Positions 1-5,433 of a stretch of 8,106 bases of DNA are shown in pieces (within the stretch, counting starts at the first letter, position 1; each line of letters starts with the position of its first letter). Where the stretch lies: contig CAJUMC010000092.1 of assembly GCA_910587085.1 (NCBI GenBank), forward strand, positions 1-8,106. The letters are read 5' to 3'. The notes beneath the pieces were generated by a model. It searched no databases and was not told the DNA's origin. It was given only the letters and a program-made list of their open reading frames with translations. A program made the position numbers and the translations under genes. Source of the stretch: an uncultured Lachnospiraceae bacterium (GTDB lineage: Bacteria > Bacillota > Clostridia > Lachnospirales > Lachnospiraceae).

Positions 1-72
1 AAAAAGAAGAAAAATTTGTTTATAGATTATTTATAAAGCATGCGTTTACCGTGAATCGAACGGGCCGCATAC

Positions 73-101
73 TTGAAAAAGCATGGCATTCATGCTAAAA
101 T
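73..101 (+). promoter_or_regulatory. Housekeeping (sigma-A type) promoter for the chemoreceptor gene
   Basis: The -35 box is TTGAAA at 73-78 and the -10 box is TAAAAT at 96-101, with an exact 17-base spacer. Transcription would start near 108 and give a leader of about 98 bases before the gene at 206. The spacer carries an inverted repeat, AGCATG (80-85) and CATGCT (91-96), five bases apart, which may be an operator. No good flagellar sigma (TAAA-N15-GCCGATAA) promoter was found, so expression may not depend on the flagellar regulon. This is sequence reading only. Confidence 0.7.
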
Positions 102-124
102 AATTTGTTCCATAGAATAGAATT

Positions 125-164
125 GCGCTTTTTTTCTGCAAAGGACAGAAAAGCAAAGAAGCGC
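125..164 (+). other. Large hairpin in the chemoreceptor mRNA leader
   Basis: Bases 125-131 pair with 158-164 (GCGCTT with AAGCGC plus one G-T pair). After a five-base bulge on the right side (153-157), 132-138 pair with 146-152 (TTTTCTG-type arm with CAGAAAA). The loop is 139-145. This gives about 14 base pairs in all. It lies between the predicted transcription start and the ribosome binding site. The following bases are AT-rich but do not form an immediate T tract, so it is not a clear terminator. It could affect mRNA stability or translation. Confidence 0.45.
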
Positions 165-192
165 CCGATTTTAAAACTGATTTTTTATTGTC

Positions 193-198
193 AGGGGG
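193..198 (+). promoter_or_regulatory. Ribosome binding site that fixes the chemoreceptor start
   Basis: AGGGGG lies seven bases before the ATG at 206. This favours 206 over the upstream in-frame TTG at 188, which has no such site. Confidence 0.75.
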
Positions 199-205
199 AA
201 TTGTT

Positions 206-2233
206 ATGAGGTTTCTGACAAATCAAAAGCTTGCCATAAGGATGGGCATCATTACCACGGCGATTATTTCCATAGGACTGCTGATTCTCTGGCGGGTCGT
301 TTCCGGCCGCGTTGCCACCATGGTAGAAAACGATATCACCAACCAGATGATTGACACGGTAGAATCCAGGGCTTCCATTATAAATGATTATGTGACCTCG
401 GCGGAAGAGTATATGACCGCATTTGCCTTAGGCAGCGACGTCCGGAACCTTCTCGCAGATCCGGACGATCCTGACGCTCTGCAGAGAGCACAGAAATATA
501 CGGAGGATTTTGCGGCGGTCAAGGGGGTTTTCGAGGGGCTGTATATCGGAACGCCGGATACTTATGTTTTGACGCATACATCGCAGGGCGCAATCGGAAT
601 TACCACCCGGTCGGGCGAATCCCTCGAGGAATTCCGGAAAACCATTCTGGCGGAGCCGAAGCTGACCAATCTGGGAATTATGAAATCTCCGGGAACCGGA
701 AGCATGATTCTTTCCATGTATTATCCGCTTTTTGACGGCCCGGAGTGTATCGGCTATGTGGGTGCCGGCGTATATGCCAGCCGGCTGACGGATGTTCTGC
801 TGGATCTGGGTATTAAAGGGCTGCCCAACAGTGAATATGTTTTTTTGAATGCGCAGGACGGCACGTATCTTTTTCACGAGGATGAGGCGCTGCTGAATAC
901 GCAGACAACCGATCAGGGTTATCTGGAAATTATGCGGCGGATCGGTGAAAACGGAGATGCACAGACGGACACATATACCTATCGGGACAGCAGCGGAGTT
1001 GATCAGCTGGTCGTTTATAAATATCTGAAGGACAGGAACTGGATTTTTATGGTCCGAGACAGTGCGTCGGAAGTTTATGAGCAGGTAGAGGCAGTCCGTG
1101 CTTTGGTCGGGGTTCTGTGTGCCGCAGTCGCAGGCTTTATCATCCTCTTCACGCTGCTGATCCTGTACCGGGAGGGACGGGAGCTGATGGCCATGGAACG
1201 GGCGATCCGGCGGCTGGGCAACCTGGAGCTGTCTGCTGACGAGGAGCTGGAGCCGTTTTACGGACGGCACGATGAGATCGGCATGATCGCACAGACCATT
1301 CATCATGTCTGCGGCTGCCTGAGGAAAACGATTGATGATGTCGGGCGCATTCTTGGCGAGATGGCAAACGGGAATATTGCAGTCGACGTCGTAAAGAATG
1401 AATCTTTTTATATCGGGGATTTCAGAGTCCTTTTCGAAAGCCTGAAAAGTATCCGCACCCATCTTACCAGTGTAATGAGCGAAATTACACAGATAGCGGT
1501 GCAGGTAAACAGCGGCGCGAATCAGGTTTCCGCAGGAGCAGCTGCGCTTTCTCAGGGAACCATCCAGCAGAAGGCTTCCATCGGCGGACTGGTGTCCAAT
1601 GTCACGGATATCACCGCGCAGATTCAGAACAGTACGCGCCGCTGTGCCAGCGCCAGCGACCTGGTTGACAAGGCAACCGGCTATGCTGCGGAAGCCGATA
1701 CCCGGATGGAGGAGCTGATTACGGCTACCGGAAATATTGACCAGTCCTCCGCGCGGATTGTCAGCATTATCAAGACCATTGAGGATATTGCAAGCCAGAC
1801 CAATATTCTCGCACTGAATGCTTCCGTGGAGGCAGCCCGTGCCGGAACAGCGGGAAAAGGCTTTTCGGTGGTATCCGAGGAGGTTCGCAATCTTGCGGCC
1901 AGATCTGCTGAGGCTGCCAGGGATACGAGCGAGCTGATCAGCCATTCCCTTAAGGACGTAAAAACGGGAACGGAATCGACCAGCCATGCCATATCTGCGA
2001 TGCAGGTAATCGGGGAATGCATCCAGTCAATCAAAGGGCTGATGGACGAAATTGCGCGCGCCAGCGTTCAGCAGTCGGAAATGATTGTTTCCGTGGACAA
2101 CCGCATCAAGGAGGTTTCCAAGGTCGTAGAAGAGAATTCCTCCGCTGCGGAAGAGAGCGCGGCAATTTCGAACGAGTTGTCCGACCAGGCGAGAACGCTG
2201 AACCGGCTGCTTGGGCAGTTCCGTATTAAGTAG
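206..2233 (+). CDS. Methyl-accepting chemotaxis protein (membrane chemoreceptor)
   Basis: A transmembrane chemoreceptor of 675 residues that would pass ligand binding outside the cell to the CheA/CheW kinase complex. Transmembrane helix 1 is at about residues 14-33. The extracellular sensor, about 34-298, has the look of a Cache-type (double PAS-like) domain. Transmembrane helix 2 is about 299-322. HAMP-type segments follow, including DEIGMIAQ and a second stretch with LGEMANGN. The cytoplasmic signalling rod is a long coiled coil. Its kinase-contacting tip, about residues 525-560, is the highly conserved IEDIASQTNILALNASVEAA followed by RAG and VVSEEVRNLA. I do not see the amino-acid-binding Cache signature (Y...R.W...Y...D), so the ligand is unknown. 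The protein ends in LGQFRIK with no NWETF-like tether for the CheR methyltransferase. The start at ATG 206 is set by AGGGGG upstream. The next gene follows after seven bases and is probably co-transcribed. The family is certain and the ligand is not. Confidence 0.96.
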   Translation: MRFLTNQKLAIRMGIITTAIISIGLLILWRVVSGRVATMVENDITNQMIDTVESRASIINDYVTSAEEYMTAFALGSDVRNLLADPDDPDALQRAQKYTEDFAAVKGVFEGLYIGTPDTYVLTHTSQGAIGITTRSGESLEEFRKTILAEPKLTNLGIMKSPGTGSMILSMYYPLFDGPECIGYVGAGVYASRLTDVLLDLGIKGLPNSEYVFLNAQDGTYLFHEDEALLNTQTTDQGYLEIMRRIGENGDAQTDTYTYRDSSGVDQLVVYKYLKDRNWIFMVRDSASEVYEQVEAVRALVGVLCAAVAGFIILFTLLILYREGRELMAMERAIRRLGNLELSADEELEPFYGRHDEIGMIAQTIHHVCGCLRKTIDDVGRILGEMANGNIAVDVVKNESFYIGDFRVLFESLKSIRTHLTSVMSEITQIAVQVNSGANQVSAGAAALSQGTIQQKASIGGLVSNVTDITAQIQNSTRRCASASDLVDKATGYAAEADTRMEELITATGNIDQSSARIVSIIKTIEDIASQTNILALNASVEAARAGTAGKGFSVVSEEVRNLAARSAEAARDTSELISHSLKDVKTGTESTSHAISAMQVIGECIQSIKGLMDEIARASVQQSEMIVSVDNRIKEVSKVVEENSSAAEESAAISNELSDQARTLNRLLGQFRIK

Positions 2234-2240
2234 GCCTTCC

Positions 2241-2906
2241 ATGAAACGGAATGTGGATTTAAATGAGATTACTGACGGCAGCTGCTACGGGCTGAATGAT
2301 CTGGTGCGGGCCGACTGCCGCGACTGTGCCGGCTGTTCCGAATGCTGCCGGAAAATGGCCGACACCATTATTCTGGACCCGCTGGACTGCTTCCGCCTGG
2401 CGCAGGCGCTGTCCTGCAGCTTTGATGAGCTGCTGAGCGGGGGGCGGCTGGAACTGAATATGGTAGACGGCATTGTGCTGCCGAACCTGAAGCCCCGGGA
2501 ATCCGACGGCTGCTGTCCGTTCCTGAACGCTGCCGGCCGCTGCAGTATTCATGCTTTCCGCCCGGGCTTCTGCCGCATGTTTCCGCTGGGCAGGTACTAT
2601 CAAGAGCGCACCTTTTCCTATATTCTTCAGACGAAAGAATGCCCGAAAAACCGATCGAAAATCCGCGTCAGCAAATGGCTGGATACGCCGGAGCTGCAGC
2701 TGAATCAGAAGTTTGTCGGAGAATGGCATTATTTTCTGGAAGATATTTCCAAATCACTGATTGAGAGTCCGCCGGAGACACAGCGGCAGGCACAGCTGTT
2801 CCTGCTGCACTGCTTTTACCGGACGCCGTACACTGCGGAGGGAGAGGCGTCGTTTTATGCGGAATTTGCGGAGCGGCTGGACAGAGCCCGCGTCCTGATC
2901 GATTGA
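2241..2906 (+). CDS. YkgJ-type cysteine-cluster protein
   Basis: A soluble protein of 221 residues with the cysteine signature of the YkgJ/UPF0153 (CxxCxxCC, zinc- or iron-chelate domain) family. Near the start is C26-x2-C29-x2-C32-x2-C35-C36. A second group follows: C91-C92-P-F, C101 and the typical R-P-x-x-C-R-x-F-P around C111, then C134 in a KECPK context. These residues very probably bind a metal or Fe-S cluster. The biochemical role of most family members is unknown. One distant relative group, the FliB flagellin lysine methylases, carries a similar cysteine cluster but is longer, so a motility link here is only a guess. The start at ATG 2241 lies seven bases after the chemoreceptor stop. 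The ribosome site is weak (AAGTAGG overlapping that stop), which suggests translational coupling. An in-frame TTG at 2211 would overlap the upstream gene and is less likely. No signal peptide or membrane segment is seen. Confidence 0.87.
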   Translation: MKRNVDLNEITDGSCYGLNDLVRADCRDCAGCSECCRKMADTIILDPLDCFRLAQALSCSFDELLSGGRLELNMVDGIVLPNLKPRESDGCCPFLNAAGRCSIHAFRPGFCRMFPLGRYYQERTFSYILQTKECPKNRSKIRVSKWLDTPELQLNQKFVGEWHYFLEDISKSLIESPPETQRQAQLFLLHCFYRTPYTAEGEASFYAEFAERLDRARVLID

Positions 2907-2927
2907 GCTTACAAGGAGCAGGAGCAA

Positions 2928-2955
2928 AGCCGGATAATGCGGGGGTTATCCGGTT
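2928..2955 (+). other. Intercistronic hairpin without T tract
   Basis: CCGGATAA (2930-2937) and TTATCCGG (2946-2953) are a perfect eight-base inverted repeat around an eight-base loop. An A-T and a G-T pair extend the stem to ten. No T run follows on the plus strand, so it is not a canonical intrinsic terminator. It could be a processing or stability element between the cysteine-cluster gene and the thioesterase gene. No convincing promoter was seen in 2907-3071, so read-through from upstream is possible. Confidence 0.5.
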
Positions 2956-3055
2956 CAGGGAAACGGGAAACGAAGAGAGATGCGCATCAGAGTTTCGTTG
3001 TGCCGCTGCAGAAATTTGCCGGTGATGATGTACGGAAACGGCGGCCGGCAATAAC

Positions 3056-3061
3056 AGGAGG
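3056..3061 (+). promoter_or_regulatory. Ribosome binding site that fixes the thioesterase start
   Basis: A perfect AGGAGG lies ten bases before ATG 3072. The open frame continues upstream to 2937, but the start there has no ribosome site and would run through the intercistronic hairpin. A TTG at 3066 is in frame but only four bases away. Confidence 0.75.
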
Positions 3062-3071
3062 AATATTGACT

Positions 3072-3833
3072 ATGTATACCTTTCAGACCCGCGTCCGCTA
3101 CAGCGAGGTGGATCCGCAGCGGAGAATGGCGCTTTCCGCAGTAGTAAACTGCTTTCAGGACTGCAGCAATTTTCATTCGCAGGATCTCGGAGTCGGCATT
3201 GACTATCTGACAGACAGGAAGCGTGTCTGGCTGCTTTCCGCCTGGCAGATTGAGCTTGTCCGGCCGCCGCACCTTTTTGACCGCATTACCGTCGGCACCT
3301 GGCCGTACGCCTTTAGGGGGCTGTACGGCTACCGCAACTTTATTATTTATAATGAGGAGCGCGGGCATGAGACGGCGGCCTACGCCAACTCAATCTGGTT
3401 TCTGACGGATACGGAGACCGGGCTTCCCGCCCGGATTACGCCGGAGGATTCCGAAGCGTACCCGCTGGAGGAGGCGTATCCGATGGATTACGCGCCGCGC
3501 AAGATTGTTCTTCCCGTTCCGGGTGCGCCGGATTCGGGGTACACGGTACAGCAGCTTCCGGAAATGCGCGTGACGCGGATGCTGCTGGACACGAACAACC
3601 ATGTCAACAACGGGCAGTATGTGCGGCTGGCGGAAAGCCTTCTGCCGGAAGGTTTTCCCGTGTGCGGCATGCGCGCGGAATACCGCAGGGCGGCCGTTCT
3701 CGGGGATGTGATTTTTCCCGTGATGTATTTGGCGGAGGGGCAGGACACCGGTTATGTTTCGCTGAATGATGCCGCCGGCCGGCCCTATGCTGTTGTCAGT
3801 TTCCGGAGGACGTATGCGAAACAAATCGGATAA
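3072..3833 (+). CDS. Acyl-ACP thioesterase (FatA/FatB-like)
   Basis: A cytoplasmic enzyme of 253 residues that hydrolyses acyl-acyl carrier protein to free fatty acid and ACP, ending or diverting fatty acid synthesis. It has the double hot-dog layout of the family. The N-terminal half begins with RVRYSEVD (residues 7-14) and has WLLSAWQIE (53-61). The C-terminal half has the active-site motif D173-x-N175-x-H177-V-N-N-x-x-Y183, matching the Asp-Asn-His arrangement of plant FatB. The EYRR motif at 203-206 is followed by Ala207-Ala208. In plant FatB, as I recall, these two places hold Glu and Cys, once proposed as catalytic, so the fourth catalytic residue is not conserved here. Bacterial members often differ at this point. 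The length fits bacterial members, with no transit peptide or membrane anchor. It may be co-transcribed with the two genes before it, and it ends just before a terminator region. Chain-length preference cannot be read from the sequence. Confidence 0.92.
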   Translation: MYTFQTRVRYSEVDPQRRMALSAVVNCFQDCSNFHSQDLGVGIDYLTDRKRVWLLSAWQIELVRPPHLFDRITVGTWPYAFRGLYGYRNFIIYNEERGHETAAYANSIWFLTDTETGLPARITPEDSEAYPLEEAYPMDYAPRKIVLPVPGAPDSGYTVQQLPEMRVTRMLLDTNNHVNNGQYVRLAESLLPEGFPVCGMRAEYRRAAVLGDVIFPVMYLAEGQDTGYVSLNDAAGRPYAVVSFRRTYAKQIG

Positions 3834-3861
3834 GAAGCGCGGAAGACAGGTGAAAAAATAA
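3814..3861 (+). CDS. Possible basic micro-ORF overlapping the thioesterase end
   Basis: ATG 3814 begins a 15-residue frame, MRNKSDKKRGRQVKK, different from the thioesterase frame. GGAGG at 3805-3809 lies four bases before it. Eight of the 15 residues are Lys or Arg. It overlaps the last 20 bases of the thioesterase gene, a layout compatible with translational coupling. Against it, the terminal Lys codons and stop come from the A-rich run that serves as the T tract of the minus-strand terminator, so the frame may be accidental. It was not compared with any homologues. Confidence 0.2.
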   Translation: MRNKSDKKRGRQVKK

Positions 3862-3888
3862 AATGCTGCCCGCAGAGAGGAGGCAGCA
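3853..3888 (-). terminator. Intrinsic terminator for the minus-strand membrane-protein gene
   Basis: TGCTGCC (3864-3870) and GGCAGCA (3882-3888) form a perfect seven-base stem with an 11-base loop. Read on the minus strand, the stem is followed directly by TTTTATTTTTT (3863 down to 3853), a proper T tract. On the plus strand only A-rich sequence follows, so the direction is minus. The gene served ends at 4037. Confidence 0.7.
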
Positions 3889-3913
3889 AAAGAGCAAGGT
3901 CGGAAACATTGAA

Positions 3914-3959
3914 AAGACCGGCGCGAGATGATTTCCATTTCGCGCCGGTCTTCTTTTTT
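3914..3959 (+). terminator. Strong intrinsic terminator for the thioesterase unit
   Basis: Bases 3914-3930 pair with 3936-3952 in a 17-base stem containing a single G-T pair. The core is GACCGGCGCGA with TCGCGCCGGTC, around a five-base loop (3931-3935). On the plus strand a T-rich run follows to 3959. On the minus strand a shorter TTTT is present, so it may also act partly on convergent transcription. Confidence 0.88.
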
Positions 3960-4036
3960 CTCCCTGCGGATTGTTATGCCGTTTTTGCCGCCGTCTGCTT
4001 TCGCTGTTATTCCGGCCGCTTCCCGGCGGCTATTTC

Positions 4037-5209
4037 TCAGTCATTATAGCGGCTGGGCGTATCCTCCGAGGAAGTGCTGGTTGCATCCTCTCGGAACTGA
4101 GTGGTGAAGCCGTCGTTTCCGGAGAAGGCATCCTGCATGGAGCCTGCATCCTGGCGGTTGTTGTAACTCAGATTCAGGAAGCCCTGGAAATCCTTGCGGA
4201 ACTGCTTTTCAATCTCAGGCTTGTACCCGATTACCATGTGCGGCTGGCTTTCCAGATAAGCGTTGAGCAGCTTGTTGGATGCATCCTCGCTGGCATTGAT
4301 CGCTATCATTTTTTTGTCGATATTGTAAATCCTCGTCTGGCTGACGGAATTTCTTCCGGTCACACGATAATAATATGCCCATACAAGCTTGCTGTTTTCC
4401 ATAATCTTAATTGCTGTATTGACCTGCCATACCGTAAAGCGCGGGCCAGCAAAAATTGGATTGCTTTTGCCGATGCGCACGGCCGAACGCATATCGCTGT
4501 CGATCTGGGCTTCCGTAACGCCCGGGTTTGTATTCAGGAATTTCTTCAGCTCCCGCTCCGATTTTTTGGTCGCCAGCTGGAACACGCTCATCAGAATCAT
4601 GAAAATCCCGACGATGCACACTATGTAAATAATGTAGACAACCACGGTCGGAATGCGGTTGACCGATGAATAGTCAATATAGTAAAATTCCGCGATATCG
4701 TTAATGCCGGAAAGGCCATCATCCTCAAGAAGATCCAGAGATTTCTTGAAATTGGTCAGCGAGGATCCGGAAAGCTTTTTCAGAGTTCCCTCGGTCCGTA
4801 CAAATACGTTGGACTCCGTGCCGTTATTGTACCAGTTTACAAAGGCCCTGACACGGCTTTGCATTGCAGCGTCCTTTTTCGACGGCAGCCAGACGCCGAT
4901 TGCAGAATTGTCTTCCAGGTTGTACACGATATAGCCGTAGGCGTTTGTCCCGGTTCTGCGCCCGGTGTTTTTATTCACCGTATACTCTTCCATATAATAA
5001 TCAATCGCATATTTAACATCCAGCTGCACATACTTTCCTTCGTATTTGCTGTAGTCAATATTCTTTTTACCGGTCAGATCCGTTCCGCCGATCAGAAAAC
5101 GAACCGGAGCAAACAACGGCGCAAGCATCAGCACAACAATTGCAATCGCCCATCCGATCATTCGTTTCTTGGCAGTTTTCTGGGCTCTGCCTTTGATTTC
5201 GTCTAACAT
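4037..5209 (-). CDS. Two-pass membrane protein of unknown function
   Basis: A protein of 390 residues that I do not recognise with confidence. It may belong to a Firmicutes DUF such as DUF6709, but that is a recollection and not a match I can show. The N-terminus is basic (KGRAQKTAKKR). Transmembrane helix 1 is about residues 17-39. A domain of about 145 residues, 41-185, probably lies outside and is rich in Tyr, Asn and Lys. Helix 2 is about 186-210. A cytoplasmic part follows: a helical segment with KKSERELKKF, then a compact region of about 250-345 with FAGPRFTVWQV and SKLVWAYYYRVTGRNSVSQT, and last a polar, probably disordered tail rich in Ser, Thr, Asp and Glu. No catalytic motif is evident. 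The start at 5209 is set by AAGGAGG five bases upstream; an in-frame ATG 16 codons earlier has no such site. It is a single-gene unit with its own promoter and terminator, convergent with the thioesterase and divergent from the alpha-galactosidase. Confidence 0.88.
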   Translation of the reverse strand: MLDEIKGRAQKTAKKRMIGWAIAIVVLMLAPLFAPVRFLIGGTDLTGKKNIDYSKYEGKYVQLDVKYAIDYYMEEYTVNKNTGRRTGTNAYGYIVYNLEDNSAIGVWLPSKKDAAMQSRVRAFVNWYNNGTESNVFVRTEGTLKKLSGSSLTNFKKSLDLLEDDGLSGINDIAEFYYIDYSSVNRIPTVVVYIIYIVCIVGIFMILMSVFQLATKKSERELKKFLNTNPGVTEAQIDSDMRSAVRIGKSNPIFAGPRFTVWQVNTAIKIMENSKLVWAYYYRVTGRNSVSQTRIYNIDKKMIAINASEDASNKLLNAYLESQPHMVIGYKPEIEKQFRKDFQGFLNLSYNNRQDAGSMQDAFSGNDGFTTQFREDATSTSSEDTPSRYND

Positions 5210-5214
5210 AGTAT

Positions 5215-5221
5215 CCTCCTT
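5215..5221 (-). promoter_or_regulatory. Ribosome binding site that fixes the membrane-protein start
   Basis: AAGGAGG on the minus strand lies five bases before the ATG at 5209. It excludes the longer in-frame start at 5257. Confidence 0.8.
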
Positions 5222-5274
5222 CACCACTTGAATTCTGAAAAAAATGTGAAAAAACAATGAAATATCTAAACGTT

Positions 5275-5303
5275 ATTCTATCAAAGTAATTACCTATTTT
5301 CAA
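5275..5303 (-). promoter_or_regulatory. Housekeeping promoter for the minus-strand membrane-protein gene
   Basis: On the minus strand TTGAAA (5303-5298) and TAGAAT (5280-5275) are separated by exactly 17 bases. The start of transcription would be near 5268, giving a leader of about 59 bases. It lies 44 bases from the -35 box of the divergent alpha-galactosidase promoter, close enough for shared control. Confidence 0.68.
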
Positions 5304-5347
5304 GAGCTTTTTGCGAATAATTCCGGCGAAAGGATTATTTCTTGAAA

Positions 5348-5376
5348 TTGACAAAACAATCGGGATCGAATATGAT
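5348..5376 (+). promoter_or_regulatory. Near-consensus housekeeping promoter for the alpha-galactosidase gene
   Basis: TTGACA (5348-5353, perfect -35) and TATGAT (5371-5376) are separated by exactly 17 bases. Transcription would start near 5383. A perfect TATAAT at 5392-5397 has no matching -35 box and is probably not a second promoter. A small hairpin, GCCGC (5405-5409) with GCGGC (5414-5418), lies in the leader just before the start codon region. No clear catabolite-repression (cre) site was seen. Confidence 0.75.
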
Positions 5377-5433
5377 TATCGGTGAGTTTCCTATAATGAA
5401 AAGCGCCGCACGGGCGGCAGAATGAGAGGGATT

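Noticed and set aside
145..171. A possible flagellar sigma (SigD/FliA) promoter before the chemoreceptor
   Set aside because: CCGAT at 165-169 resembles part of the -10 box, but the rest of the box differs and there is no TAAA 15 bases upstream.
428..1987. A 519-codon open frame on the minus strand across the chemoreceptor
   Set aside because: It is antisense to a clear chemoreceptor, has no ribosome site or family motif, and is explained as a codon-bias shadow.
4014..4031. A GC-rich hairpin (GCCGC with GCGGC) just after the membrane-protein stop as its terminator
   Set aside because: No T tract follows on the minus strand. The hairpin at 3864-3888 with its long minus-strand T tract is the better terminator.
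3971..4669. A 232-codon plus-strand frame opposite the membrane-protein gene
   Set aside because: It overlaps the better supported minus-strand gene, which has its own promoter, ribosome site and terminator. The plus frame has none of these.
5392..5397. A second -10 box (perfect TATAAT) for the alpha-galactosidase
   Set aside because: No -35-like hexamer lies 16-18 bases upstream and there is no extended -10 TG. The promoter at 5348-5376 is far better.
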